In this document: positions 50,354 to 58,717 of the stretch, piece by piece
Layout: each line of letters starts with the position of its first letter
Numbering within the stretch: the stretch's first letter is position 1
Source: Bradyrhizobium jicamae
GTDB taxonomy: Bacteria > Pseudomonadota > Alphaproteobacteria > Rhizobiales > Xanthobacteraceae
DNA length: 64,000 bases
Assembly (NCBI RefSeq): GCF_018130695.1
Contig: NZ_JAFCJX010000004.1
Span: forward strand, 248,001-312,000
Direction: 5' to 3'
Program-made: the position numbers and the translations under genes
The notes under the pieces: model-generated
Databases searched by the model: none
What the model was told of the DNA's origin: nothing
The model's input: the letters and a program-made list of their open reading frames with translations, nothing else

Positions 50354-50391
50354 TTGCCCGAAAGGCAACGGATCGCACGAATCAAAATGCT
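50354..50391 (+). promoter_or_regulatory. LysR box (RBS + ABS) upstream of the ABC operon
   Basis: TTGCC-CGAAA-GGCAA at 50354-50368, then AAAATGCTTT at 50384-50393 and TTGAGGCGA at 50392-50400, with the same spacing as the copy at 47093. The ABC binding-protein gene starts 85 bases further on. Confidence 0.8.
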
Positions 50392-50476
50392 TTGAGGCGA
50401 CAGCCTTCCTGTGCATCTTCATGCCTGCAACGTCCCCGGAAGCAAATCCGAGACAATGATCACAGGGGAACGAGAG

Positions 50477-51457
50477 ATGAATATGCTCCGGAGAATGGCC
50501 ATGGGCGCAACTGCGTTGCTGATCGGGATGGCAACAGCATATTCGTCGGAGGCCGTGAACGTAAGGTATTCGTGGAAGCTGAAAGGCGAATATGCCGCCT
50601 TCTATGTAGCAAAGGAACAAGGCCTCTTCCGGAAGCACGGACTTGACGTTTCGCTCGGCGAAGGCGCCGGCGCGTCGGCTGCCTTGGGTGGCCTGCTTCA
50701 GGACAAGGAGGATGTCGTGGTCCTGCCGGCAGCATTCGCACTGACGGCGATCTCGAAGGGAATGCCGATCAGGATCGTTGCGCTCTATCATCCAAAAACG
50801 CCGCTGGGGATTTTGTCATTCTCGGACAAGCCGGTCCGCAAACCGTCTGACCTGGAGGGAAAGAGCTTCATCGTCGCGCCCGGCGATACCGTCGCCACCT
50901 ACTTGCCGGCCTTCTGCAAGATCAACAACGTCGACTGCGAGAAGATCAGCAAAGTCTCGGTTGGCATCGAAGCCCGCAACAGTCAGTTCCTCTCCAGGAA
51001 TGTCGATGTGATAGGTACATATCTCAACGTTGACGCTCCGCTGCTCGAGCAGCAAGCAAAGCAATCTCTCGTCATTCTGAATTTGTCGGAAAATGGGCTG
51101 ATCCTTCCGGGCCTGTCCGTCGTCACGAGCGAAGCAAAGCTCACTCGAGAACCCGAAAAGATCTCGAGATTCCTTGCGGCCTTGAACGAGGGGATGGGGG
51201 TCATCAAAGACAACCCACGCGCCGCGACCATGGAGCTTCTCAAGAATTGGGCGGCGCCGCCATCCTACGAGATCGTGGAAAAGCAAGTGATCGAGACGGC
51301 ACATGCCATTCCTCAAATGGCGGGAAAGCCGCTCGGTTGGATCGACCCGGCCTCGCTCCAACGGGCACTCGATTTGCTCAGGGAGGTGGGAGAGATTCAG
51401 GCCGTCAAGCCGCTGGACAGGTATTACACGAATAGTCTCCTGGCGCAGCCTCAATGA
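50477..51457 (+). CDS. ABC transporter substrate-binding protein, SsuA/NMT1 type
   Basis: 326 residues from ATG 50477. A signal peptide spans about 1-26 (hydrophobic core ATALLIGMATAYS). The NMT1/SsuA fold begins with VRYSWKLKGEYAAFYVAKEQGLFRKHGLDVSLGEG, then VVVLPAAFALTAISKGMPIRIVALYHPKTPLGI and LEGKSFIVAPGDTVATYLPAF. This family binds pyrimidine precursors, sulfonates, nitrogen heterocycles and related small aromatics. It is the first gene of an ABC operon behind a LysR box. The likely ligand is the substrate of the neighbouring amide and oxygenase enzymes. Confidence 0.92.
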   Translation: MNMLRRMAMGATALLIGMATAYSSEAVNVRYSWKLKGEYAAFYVAKEQGLFRKHGLDVSLGEGAGASAALGGLLQDKEDVVVLPAAFALTAISKGMPIRIVALYHPKTPLGILSFSDKPVRKPSDLEGKSFIVAPGDTVATYLPAFCKINNVDCEKISKVSVGIEARNSQFLSRNVDVIGTYLNVDAPLLEQQAKQSLVILNLSENGLILPGLSVVTSEAKLTREPEKISRFLAALNEGMGVIKDNPRAATMELLKNWAAPPSYEIVEKQVIETAHAIPQMAGKPLGWIDPASLQRALDLLREVGEIQAVKPLDRYYTNSLLAQPQ

Positions 51458-51483
51458 CGATCCGATCGAACGCGGAGGTCGAC

Positions 51484-52332
51484 ATGTCTTTGGCAGATGG
51501 TCTCAAACAAGCAGCTTTCAAGATGCAACCGAGCAAAGAAGAGTTGGCCCGTTCGTCACGCTTGCGACGACGCAGAAGGACCGTGATCTTCGAACGCGCC
51601 GCGGCCCCGGTCCTCGGCGCAATCCTGATCCTCATTTGGGAGCTTGTCGCGCGCTATTCGGGCATCAGCGAATTCGTGTTGCCCCAGCCTTCGCTCATTC
51701 TTAAGCGGATGATCGCAGATTGCCCCTTGCTCCTGACGCATGCCGCTGTCACTGCGATCGAAGTTGTTGGAGGCTTCACGTTAGCTGTCGTGGTGGGTGT
51801 GGCGATCGCGCTCACGATTTTCTACTCGCGCCTGCTGGAGGTGGCCCTCTATCCGATTCTGATCGCTTTCCAGACCATCCCTAAAATCGCATTGGCTCCT
51901 CTGATCGTGCTCTACTTTGGCTATGGCTGGGGACCAAAGCTTTTCTTGTCCTTCTTCATCTCGTTCTTTGCGGTCATGGTCGCTACCGTCGTGGCATTTA
52001 AGAGCATCGACCGGGGATATGCTGATCTCGCACGGTCGATGGGGGCGTCGGAGCTGCAGATTTTTACGAAGATAAGATTGCCGGCCGCTCTGCCAGCCAT
52101 CTTCGGAAGCATGAAGGTAGCTCTGACCCTCGCCGTTATTGGTGCCGTTCTCGGTGAATACGTCGCTTCGGAAAGGGGCTTGGGTTACATCCAACTCCAG
52201 GCGAACTCAAATTTCGATACGACGCTCAACTTTGCTGCCGTGATCTCGATCGCCGTCCTGGGCGTCGGTCTCTACCTGCTGCTTCTTGCAGCTGAACGGG
52301 CATTGATGACAGGACGGAGGCCAAGCCGATGA
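51484..52332 (+). CDS. ABC transporter permease (SsuC/ThiX type)
   Basis: 282 residues from the ATG at 51484 with GGAGG 5 bases upstream; an ATG at 51454 that overlaps the preceding stop is the alternative. Six membrane helices are visible. The EAA loop YADLARSMGASELQIFTKIRLPAALPAIFGSMKVA lies near residues 175-210. The N-terminus is unusually long and basic (about 40 residues). It forms an importer with the neighbouring ATPase and binding protein. Confidence 0.93.
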   Translation: MSLADGLKQAAFKMQPSKEELARSSRLRRRRRTVIFERAAAPVLGAILILIWELVARYSGISEFVLPQPSLILKRMIADCPLLLTHAAVTAIEVVGGFTLAVVVGVAIALTIFYSRLLEVALYPILIAFQTIPKIALAPLIVLYFGYGWGPKLFLSFFISFFAVMVATVVAFKSIDRGYADLARSMGASELQIFTKIRLPAALPAIFGSMKVALTLAVIGAVLGEYVASERGLGYIQLQANSNFDTTLNFAAVISIAVLGVGLYLLLLAAERALMTGRRPSR

Positions 52333-53186
52333 GCGCTGGCATCGCAGGAGCTTTGGTGATGGAAACATGCTTCGAAAGCGGAGTGTCCGTTCAATTGCAG
52401 AAATTGTCCAAGAGCTTCGAATCAGCGGCTGGTGAAGAGCTCAGCGCGCTCAGCGAAATCGACCTTCGCATCGAGCCCGGCGAATTTGTCGCGATCGTCG
52501 GGCCTAGCGGATGCGGCAAGAGCACGCTTCTCTCGATGATTGCCGGCCTCGAGCGCCCTTCGACCGGGATATTGCGAGTCGATGATGAAGCCTTGACCGG
52601 TCCCCATCCGCGCGCCGGCGTGGTCTTTCAATCCGATTATCTACTGCCTTGGCGGACCATACTCGGCAATGTTCTTCTTCCAATCGAGATAAAGGGCCTC
52701 GATCTCAACAAATATCGGTCGGTGGCAGATGAGCTGCTGGTTCAAGTGGGTTTGAGTGGCTTTGCCTCCAAATTGCCTTTTGAGCTTTCAGGAGGGATGC
52801 GCCAGCGCGCGGCCATCTGTCGCGCGATCATTCAGAGACCGGGCCTCCTTTTGATGGATGAGCCCTTTGGAGCCTTGGACGCACTCACGCGGGAGCAGAT
52901 GGTATCGGATCTTCAGGCGCTATGGATGCGCTTGGGAAATACCGTGGTGTTCATCACTCACGGCATCGACGAAGCGATCTTCCTGGCTGATCGCGTGATC
53001 GTGCTCTCACCTCGTCCGGGTCGCATCGATCTCGAGGTCAAGATCGATCTCCCGAGGCCGCGCAAGTGGGCGGACGCCCATCTGCATACACAATTTCATC
53101 AGGCGATGGTCGATATCAGAGACTGCTTCGAGAGGCGGGGGATTCTTCACGCCGAAAACCTCGAACAACCAGCGGTTCAAACCTAA
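52329..53186 (+). CDS. ABC transporter ATPase (SsuB/TauB type)
   Basis: 285 residues. Walker A GPSGCGKST (residues 58-66), Q-loop VVFQSDYLLPW, signature LSGGMRQR near residue 155, Walker B LLLMDEPFGALD near 175 and the H-loop VFITHGIDEA near 208 are all intact. There is an extra stretch of about 20 residues before the usual start, and an ATG at 52359 may be the true one. It overlaps the permease gene by 4 bases. Confidence 0.95.
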   Translation: MSAGIAGALVMETCFESGVSVQLQKLSKSFESAAGEELSALSEIDLRIEPGEFVAIVGPSGCGKSTLLSMIAGLERPSTGILRVDDEALTGPHPRAGVVFQSDYLLPWRTILGNVLLPIEIKGLDLNKYRSVADELLVQVGLSGFASKLPFELSGGMRQRAAICRAIIQRPGLLLMDEPFGALDALTREQMVSDLQALWMRLGNTVVFITHGIDEAIFLADRVIVLSPRPGRIDLEVKIDLPRPRKWADAHLHTQFHQAMVDIRDCFERRGILHAENLEQPAVQT

Positions 53187-53202
53187 AGCAAGGACGCAGA
53201 GT

Positions 53203-54189
53203 ATGTTGCTCTATTCCCCACCCAAGGCAGCGACGTCCATCCCGGTCATCAACATCAGCGACTGGACCGAAGCCGGCAGGCTCAAGGCGGCCGCCGAAAT
53301 CCATCGGGCCTGCCGCGAAACGGGCTTCTTCTATGTCGCGGGCCACGGCATTCCCTTGCAGCTCGTCAGGAATCAATTCGACGCTGCCAGGGCCTTTTTC
53401 GATTTGCCGATCGAGCAGAAAATGGCGTTGCACATGAAGAATTCTCCCGCCAGCGCCGGTTATGAACCTGTCGGTGGCCAGGTTCTCGATAGCCAGGATG
53501 ATAAAGGCTCCAAGGGGCCGCCGGATTTGAAGGAGAGCTTCTACTCTGGCGCTGAGCTACCCGACACGCATCCCTGGCATCAGCGTCGCGTGCGCACTTT
53601 CGGACATAATCAATGGCCCGACTTGCCGGGATTTCGCGAGCAGAATCTTGCTTATCGCAAAGCGGTTTGCGTGCTCGGCGACAGAATACTGGCGCTGATG
53701 GCACTTTCACTGGATCTTGACGAGGGATGGTTCGAGACCTTCTACAACGTTCCTTCCGCTACGCTGCGAATGATCAAATATCCCCCGCAGCCGTCTGCAG
53801 CAAGCTTCAATCAGATCGGGGCGGGAGCCCATACCGATTGGGGCGGCATCACCATTCTGGCTCAAGACGACGTAGGCGGACTGGAGGTGCGCAATGCCGA
53901 CAATGAATGGATTACGGCCTCGCCCGTCCCAGAGACTTTCGTCATCAACCTTGGGGACCTGATGGCGCGTTGGACCAACGGGACCTACAACTCGAACATG
54001 CACAGGGTAAACAATAACACGAGCCGTAAGGATCGATATTCGATCCCTTTCTTTTATTCTCCTAATCCGGACGCGATCATCGAAGCGATCCCGACCTGCG
54101 TCACACCAGAGAATCCCCGACGCTTTGTCACTTGCACCGCTGCTGAGCACATAGGGGAGATGTTCCGCCGCTCGTACTCGGTGATCTAG
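53203..54189 (+). CDS. 2-oxoglutarate/Fe(II) oxygenase, isopenicillin-N-synthase family
   Basis: 328 residues. The N-terminal DIOX_N domain has IPVINISDWTEAGRLKAAAEIHRACRETGFFYVAGHGIP. The catalytic 2OG-FeII domain has His210 and Asp212 in GAHTDWGGITIL, a second His near 267 in NMHRVNN, and Arg near 277 in RYSIPFFYSP (RxS for 2-oxoglutarate). All four cofactor residues are present. Members hydroxylate or demethylate small molecules. It stands 16 bases after the ABC ATPase and is co-transcribed with it, so it probably acts on the imported compound, perhaps by oxidative N- or O-demethylation (inference). Confidence 0.93.
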   Translation: MLLYSPPKAATSIPVINISDWTEAGRLKAAAEIHRACRETGFFYVAGHGIPLQLVRNQFDAARAFFDLPIEQKMALHMKNSPASAGYEPVGGQVLDSQDDKGSKGPPDLKESFYSGAELPDTHPWHQRRVRTFGHNQWPDLPGFREQNLAYRKAVCVLGDRILALMALSLDLDEGWFETFYNVPSATLRMIKYPPQPSAASFNQIGAGAHTDWGGITILAQDDVGGLEVRNADNEWITASPVPETFVINLGDLMARWTNGTYNSNMHRVNNNTSRKDRYSIPFFYSPNPDAIIEAIPTCVTPENPRRFVTCTAAEHIGEMFRRSYSVI

Positions 54190-54395
54190 TTAGTCGGCAC
54201 CGCCTTCAGAAATAAAACACAGCGACGATTGCCGTCAGGACGATGTCCTGCGGGAGAGCACCCGCATGGGAAGTTGAAATACGTCAGGCGTGCGAGGCGC
54301 TCTTCATCGAAGAGGTCTTGCTCGTAGTCGTATTGGCAAAATCGAGATTCCGGGCAGTCAGAGATTTCTGTCCGTAGGTTGAACTCGACCGACAT
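54186..54395 (-). CDS. possible small Cys-rich protein, 69 aa
   Basis: An ATG at 54395 opens a frame with balanced composition (SVEFNLRTEISDCPESRFCQYDYEQDLF, then FNFPCGCSPAGH) and mostly G/C third positions, ending TAG at 54186. It overlaps the end of the 2OG-oxygenase gene by 4 bases on the other strand. Five Cys could bind metal. No family is recognised and there is no strong ribosome site, so it may be chance. Confidence 0.3.
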   Translation of the reverse strand: MSVEFNLRTEISDCPESRFCQYDYEQDLFDEERLARLTYFNFPCGCSPAGHRPDGNRRCVLFLKAVPTN

Positions 54396-54506
54396 GGATG
54401 TGGCCCCCGGACTGGGGTGATCACTTCCGACGCCAGGTCGCGTTCTATCCAACCTGTCGAGTATGCCCGGGGGGCAACTCATTTTTTTTTAAAAGGGGGA
54501 CCAAAC

Positions 54507-55625
54507 ATGCTAACTTCGAGACTTGCGACCCGAATGTCGCTTGCGGTTGCTTTGATTGCTTTTTCATCGATCGCCAAGGCCGCAGATGAACAAACTCCAC
54601 TGCCAGCCAAGGCAAGGCCAACGCTCCCGGCTGATCCACCGTTTTTCTCGGTGAATGACAACAGGCTCACCTATTCGTACCAATTTACGGCGACGGATCC
54701 GGGCGCTTACAGCACGCAGCCAAACGGGACCATTAACGGAAAGACCGCCAAGCAGGTCTATTCGTTCACCCATTTCGATATTTGGGCTTACGGCACGAAC
54801 TTCTTCAACATCGATACGTTGAAATCAGGCCATAACGATCCGGCGTCTCCTTGCCAGCCCACCGGCACCCTCCCGTTCGGAGTGACAGGAGCCTGCGCCG
54901 GCGTGACGGAGTTCTATGGCTTGGAACGCAGCACGTTCGGTTGGAATGAGATATTCAATACGAACGCCTTCAAGATGGGACCGCTGCGCAATGTCTCGTT
55001 CGAGGTTGGCTTCGATCTCGGTACGGCAAATAGCTATTTTGCACCCACGACAAACAACGTCGTCGGTGGTCTGCAATTCGCCTTCGATCTGCCGTATAAG
55101 GGCTATTTCAACGTGGCGCCGCTCGTCGTCAAGGGAATAGCAAGCCACAAGTCGTTTCTTCAGTGCGGTCTCTTCAATCCCGGCGTTCCCGGCGCAACTT
55201 GCCTCGCGGATGGAAATAGAGAATTTCCGCCCACATGGAGGATCGAGACCAACTATTACTTGGATCTAGGTTTCCTCCCTGAAAGCGTAAGGTACTTCGC
55301 GATTAGCGGCCGCGTTTCGGCGACCGGACCCAAGCGCGATATCAACACCCTGCCTGCGCTGTCCGGCGCCGGTCGTCTCAGCACTGCCAGCAAGATCGAG
55401 TTGAACAGCGAGCCGATCCGCTTGACGTTCGATGCCGGAAAGGCCTTCATTGGTCCGAAGTACAGTCACTTTGTCGACCTCTGGGTCGCCTATCGTTATT
55501 GGCAGAACAAGTATGGCCTCGACAGCAACGCCACTCCCGGAACCTGCACGGTCGCGGCAACTGGCGTTAGCACAAACAGCTGCACAGAAAAATCAGCCAG
55601 CGCGGGCGTGTCGGTGAAGTTCTAA
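54507..55625 (+). CDS. outer-membrane beta-barrel protein
   Basis: 372 residues from ATG 54507, with AGGGGG 7 bases upstream. The signal peptide is cleaved near AKA-AD (about residue 25). The mature protein alternates polar and aromatic residues in many short strands (NRLTYSYQFTATD, FTHFDIWAYGTNFFNIDTL, VSFEVGFDLGTANSYFAP, GYFNVAPLVVKG) and ends in a terminal Phe (SVKF), the outer-membrane assembly signal. A Cys-containing loop is seen. It may be a specific channel for the substrate of the preceding ABC system, since Bradyrhizobium catabolic loci often carry such proteins. It has its own leader with a run of nine T just upstream. Confidence 0.8.
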   Translation: MLTSRLATRMSLAVALIAFSSIAKAADEQTPLPAKARPTLPADPPFFSVNDNRLTYSYQFTATDPGAYSTQPNGTINGKTAKQVYSFTHFDIWAYGTNFFNIDTLKSGHNDPASPCQPTGTLPFGVTGACAGVTEFYGLERSTFGWNEIFNTNAFKMGPLRNVSFEVGFDLGTANSYFAPTTNNVVGGLQFAFDLPYKGYFNVAPLVVKGIASHKSFLQCGLFNPGVPGATCLADGNREFPPTWRIETNYYLDLGFLPESVRYFAISGRVSATGPKRDINTLPALSGAGRLSTASKIELNSEPIRLTFDAGKAFIGPKYSHFVDLWVAYRYWQNKYGLDSNATPGTCTVAATGVSTNSCTEKSASAGVSVKF

Positions 55626-56167
55626 CGCTTCGTCTACCGGAGCTTATGATGGTGCGGTGATCGTACGCCGCTCCATCTACGAATTGGATCGAGATTTCGG
55701 TTTTCAGTCGGTATTACAAACAGGCTGCGCGACGTGTGCAATGGGGAGATCAAGGCGGCGCGCTGGAAATATCTCTAGGTGGAAGCCGGACTGGGGTCCG
55801 AGTTCGAGCGAAAGCGCTTGGGTTTGATACAGGCTTCACACGAGCAGCTTCCGAGCTATTCTTCTTGGCGGGGCCTGTTCAGGCGCAGCCCGCCAACTAG
55901 CGAGCGCTGGAGTCTGTCGAAACGAAAGTTGTGCATCGACTAACGACCGCGTGCTTGGGCCCCCGATTAGGTGATGCCCAACTGCCAGGCATCCTGGGAT
56001 CTGGCCCAGAGGCCTCACGCCGCACGCGCTCGATCGTGCCGCGTCTCGTCGCCGGCGATACCAACACTCCGGCCGTGATGTCGGCGAACTTGCCGCAGGC
56101 ATCCTTGGCAGGTAACAGCACGCGCAGCCTGCTGTGACCAATATGACGCTCATGCCGAGCGCTTGGC
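55626..56167. other. 542-bp gap of decayed sequence
   Basis: Frames on the minus strand are broken and Arg/Pro-rich. A stretch at 55930-56110 has some protein-like composition (KFADITAGVLVSPATRRGTIERVRRE) but I recognise nothing. Likely a gene graveyard. Confidence 0.4.
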
Positions 56168-56410
56168 TTACTGCGACAGCATCGCAATAAATGCTGTGAC
56201 TTTCGGCTGCCGGAAGCGCGCGGCCGGATAGACGGCGCGGATGCCACCTGACGGCAGGTCCAGCACGGCACGACACGGAGATGAGCCCGCGAGCTTTCCG
56301 ATGTCCCGCTACCAGGCGCGTCAGGCGAAGGTCGCCAAGCGTGCCAGCGTGAGCTCCGCAACGTGCTCCTGAGGAGCCGCGACGGTGGTGTAGTAAGGCG
56401 TTCGCACACG
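56168..56410 (-). pseudogene. decayed LysR regulator, C-terminal remnants
   Basis: On the minus strand two pieces in different frames look like LysR effector-domain parts. RVRTPYYTTVAAPQEHVAEL is near 56340-56408. VLDLPSGGIRAVYPAARF, then QPKVTAFIAMLSQ and a stop, is at 56168-56265. The piece between is missing and there is no HTH. Confidence 0.5.
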
Positions 56411-56497
56411 CTGCAAAGCAGGCGGAGCTGACTTATGCGGGCGTCTCGCCATCACGGATATCCACGCATGGGAAATGAAGATAGCCTCAACGCAGGA

Positions 56498-57385
56498 TTA
56501 GCCCGAAATTTCATTTTTCAACCAGGAACGGAACGTTTCCAGCGGTGGAAAGTTCTGGCGTGCCTGTGGCCAGACGAGCCAGTACGATCCAGCACCTGGC
56601 ACTGATTGCTCTAGCACAGGTAATAGCCGTCCTTCTGCAATCTCAGCACTTGCGAGATACTCTGGAAGTAGCGCCACCCCGAGACCGGAAATTGCGGCCT
56701 GCGTCATGGTAGCAAATTGATCGAAGAGCATTCCTGTTACAGTAGCGGCTTCCGAACCCTGGGCGGCAAACCAAATCGGCCAGGCAGATGGCCTTGTCTC
56801 GAGTTGCAGGAGGGGCAAGCCAGCCATATCGTCAGCGCTACGAATTGGGTGCTGCGCAAAAAGCTCTCGCGAAATGCAAGCGGTCAACCGCTCCTCAAAC
56901 AGCTTCATGTGGCCGGCATCGCGCCAGTCGTCGGTCCCGAAGTGAATCGCAGCATCGAAACCTTCAGCAGCAAAGTTGAATCGCTTCAGCCGTGTTGCGA
57001 GGTTGATCGTGATGCCTGGGTGTTTGATCAGGAACGCTCCAAGCCGCGGCGCAAGCCAACGCGTTCCGAAAGCTGGAAGGATAGCCAAGGAAAGGGTGCC
57101 TCCGCCGGGATTCGCGACCAGTTCCATGCTTGCGCGCTGGATGAGATCAAGTGCGCGGGACACGTCCCGCCCATATGCGTGGGCTGCTTCCGTGGGAATG
57201 AGCTTTTGCCGGTGGCGCTCGAACAGCGGGCGGCCGAGTTGGGATTCAAGATTTTGCACAAGACGGCTGACAGTACCTTGCGTCAAATCGAGTTCGCGTG
57301 CGGCAGCAGATGTCGATCCCGTTCGTAGAACTGACTCAAAAGCGGCCAGAAGACTGAGGGACGGGAGGAACCGACGCTGACGCAT
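56498..57385 (-). CDS. LysR-family regulator, GcvA subgroup
   Basis: 295 residues. The start RFLPSLSLLAAFESVLRTGSTSAAARELDLTQGTVSRLVQNLESQLGRPLFERHRQKLIPTEAAHAYGRDV is the GcvA-type HTH. The ligand domain has LPAFGTRWLAPRLGAFLIKHPGITINLATR and FDAAIHFGTDDWRDAGHMKLFEE, strongly GcvA-like. It is divergent from the glutaryl-CoA dehydrogenase gene, which GcvA/GcdR-type regulators often control. A T-N11-A palindrome lies 9 bases upstream of its start. Confidence 0.92.
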   Translation of the reverse strand: MRQRRFLPSLSLLAAFESVLRTGSTSAAARELDLTQGTVSRLVQNLESQLGRPLFERHRQKLIPTEAAHAYGRDVSRALDLIQRASMELVANPGGGTLSLAILPAFGTRWLAPRLGAFLIKHPGITINLATRLKRFNFAAEGFDAAIHFGTDDWRDAGHMKLFEERLTACISRELFAQHPIRSADDMAGLPLLQLETRPSAWPIWFAAQGSEAATVTGMLFDQFATMTQAAISGLGVALLPEYLASAEIAEGRLLPVLEQSVPGAGSYWLVWPQARQNFPPLETFRSWLKNEISG

Positions 57386-57393
57386 GTATGCCT

Positions 57394-57408
57394 ATGCATC
57401 CAATGCAT
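57394..57408. promoter_or_regulatory. LysR-type operator between GcvA-like gene and gcdH
   Basis: ATGCAT-CCA-ATGCAT is a perfect inverted repeat with a T-N11-A core. It is immediately upstream of the regulator gene and about 90 bases before gcdH. A related TTGCAT/AGCATTA pair follows near 57437-57453. Confidence 0.55.
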
Positions 57409-57496
57409 GAATTTACGCTTAAACACCGTTATCCAATTGCATCCCAAGCATTAGATACATAGGCCTCTCGGATCAATGACTTTTCAAGGAGGCCCC

Positions 57497-58717
57497 GTGT
57501 CCGCAACTGTTACCGGTTCTGCCCAGGATTCTGGAAAACGTGTCCCCTTTAGCTGGAGCGATCCCTTTTTCCTAGAAGATCAGTTGACCGACGAAGAACG
57601 CATGATCCGCGACACCGCGGCGGCCTTCGCCAAGGAAGAACTGCTTCCGCGCATCGAGAAAGCTTACCTTGAAGAGCAGGCCGATCCGGTCCTCTTTCGG
57701 CTGATGGGCCAGACCGGTCTGCTAGGCATCACTGCCCCCGCCGAGTATGGTGCGGCGGGCGCTGGCTACGTGTCCTACGGACTGGTCGGCCGAGAGGTCG
57801 AACGTGTCGACTCCGGCTATCGCTCGATGATGAGCGTGCAGTCGTCGCTGGTCATCTATCCGATCCAGGCATACGGCTCCGAGGAGCAGCGGCGGAAGTA
57901 CCTCCCCGGCCTAATTTCCGGAGAACTGATCGGTTGTTTCGGCCTTACCGAGCCAGATGCGGGCTCCGATCCGGGCGGCATGAAAACCCGCGCTGAAAAG
58001 ATCGAGGGCGGCTATCGCCTGCGCGGCTCCAAAATGTGGATCACGAATGCGCCGATTGCCGACGTGTTCATCGTATGGGCGAAATCCGCAGCACACGACA
58101 ACCAAATTCGCGGTTTCGTCTTGGAAAAGGGTCTGAAGGGCCTATCCGCTCCGAAGATCGGCGGCAAGCTGTCGCTGCGTGCCTCGATCACCGGCGAAAT
58201 CGTCATGGACGGAGTCGAAGTCGGTGAGGAAGCCCTGCTGCCGAATGTTTCAGGCCTGCAGGGCCCCTTCAGCTGTCTTAACCGCGCTCGTTATGGAATC
58301 TCTTGGGGCGTGTTGGGTGCAGCGGAAGATTGCTGGCACCGTGCTCGCCAATACGGACTCGATCGTAAGCAGTTTAACAAGCCGCTTGCCGGCATGCAGC
58401 TCTACCAGAAGAAGCTCGCCGATATGCAAACCGAGATCACGTTGGGCCTGCTGGCATCCCTGCGCGTCGGCCGATTGATGGACGAGCATAAGTTTGCGCC
58501 AGAGATGGTTTCTATCGTCAAGCGAAATAACTGCGGTAAGGCCCTAGATATCGCCCGGCAGGCGCGCGACATGCACGGCGGAAACGGCATCCAGATCGAA
58601 TACCACGTCATGCGCCATGCGCAGAATCTCGAAACCGTCAACACTTACGAGGGCACGCACGATGTTCATGCACTGATCCTCGGCCGCGCCCAGACCGGCA
58701 TTCAGGCCTTCTTCTGA
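57497..58717 (+). CDS. gcdH: glutaryl-CoA dehydrogenase-like acyl-CoA dehydrogenase
   Basis: 406 residues from a GTG at 57497, chosen because AGGAGG is 4-5 bases upstream; an ATG at 57476 lacks such a site. The sequence follows GcdH closely: [99 protein letters not shown], and the catalytic Glu near residue 385 in [20 protein letters not shown]. The enzyme oxidises and decarboxylates glutaryl-CoA to crotonyl-CoA in lysine, tryptophan and aromatic-acid breakdown. The stop overlaps the CoA-transferase start. Symbol by family. Confidence 0.93.
   Translation: MSATVTGSAQDSGKRVPFSWSDPFFLEDQLTDEERMIRDTAAAFAKEELLPRIEKAYLEEQADPVLFRLMGQTGLLGITAPAEYGAAGAGYVSYGLVGREVERVDSGYRSMMSVQSSLVIYPIQAYGSEEQRRKYLPGLISGELIGCFGLTEPDAGSDPGGMKTRAEKIEGGYRLRGSKMWITNAPIADVFIVWAKSAAHDNQIRGFVLEKGLKGLSAPKIGGKLSLRASITGEIVMDGVEVGEEALLPNVSGLQGPFSCLNRARYGISWGVLGAAEDCWHRARQYGLDRKQFNKPLAGMQLYQKKLADMQTEITLGLLASLRVGRLMDEHKFAPEMVSIVKRNNCGKALDIARQARDMHGGNGIQIEYHVMRHAQNLETVNTYEGTHDVHALILGRAQTGIQAFF

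Noticed and set aside
55836..56409. Two long overlapping minus-strand frames in the gap before the GcvA-like gene
   Set aside because: Neither is a whole protein. LysR-like pieces occur in alternating frames, which indicates decay.
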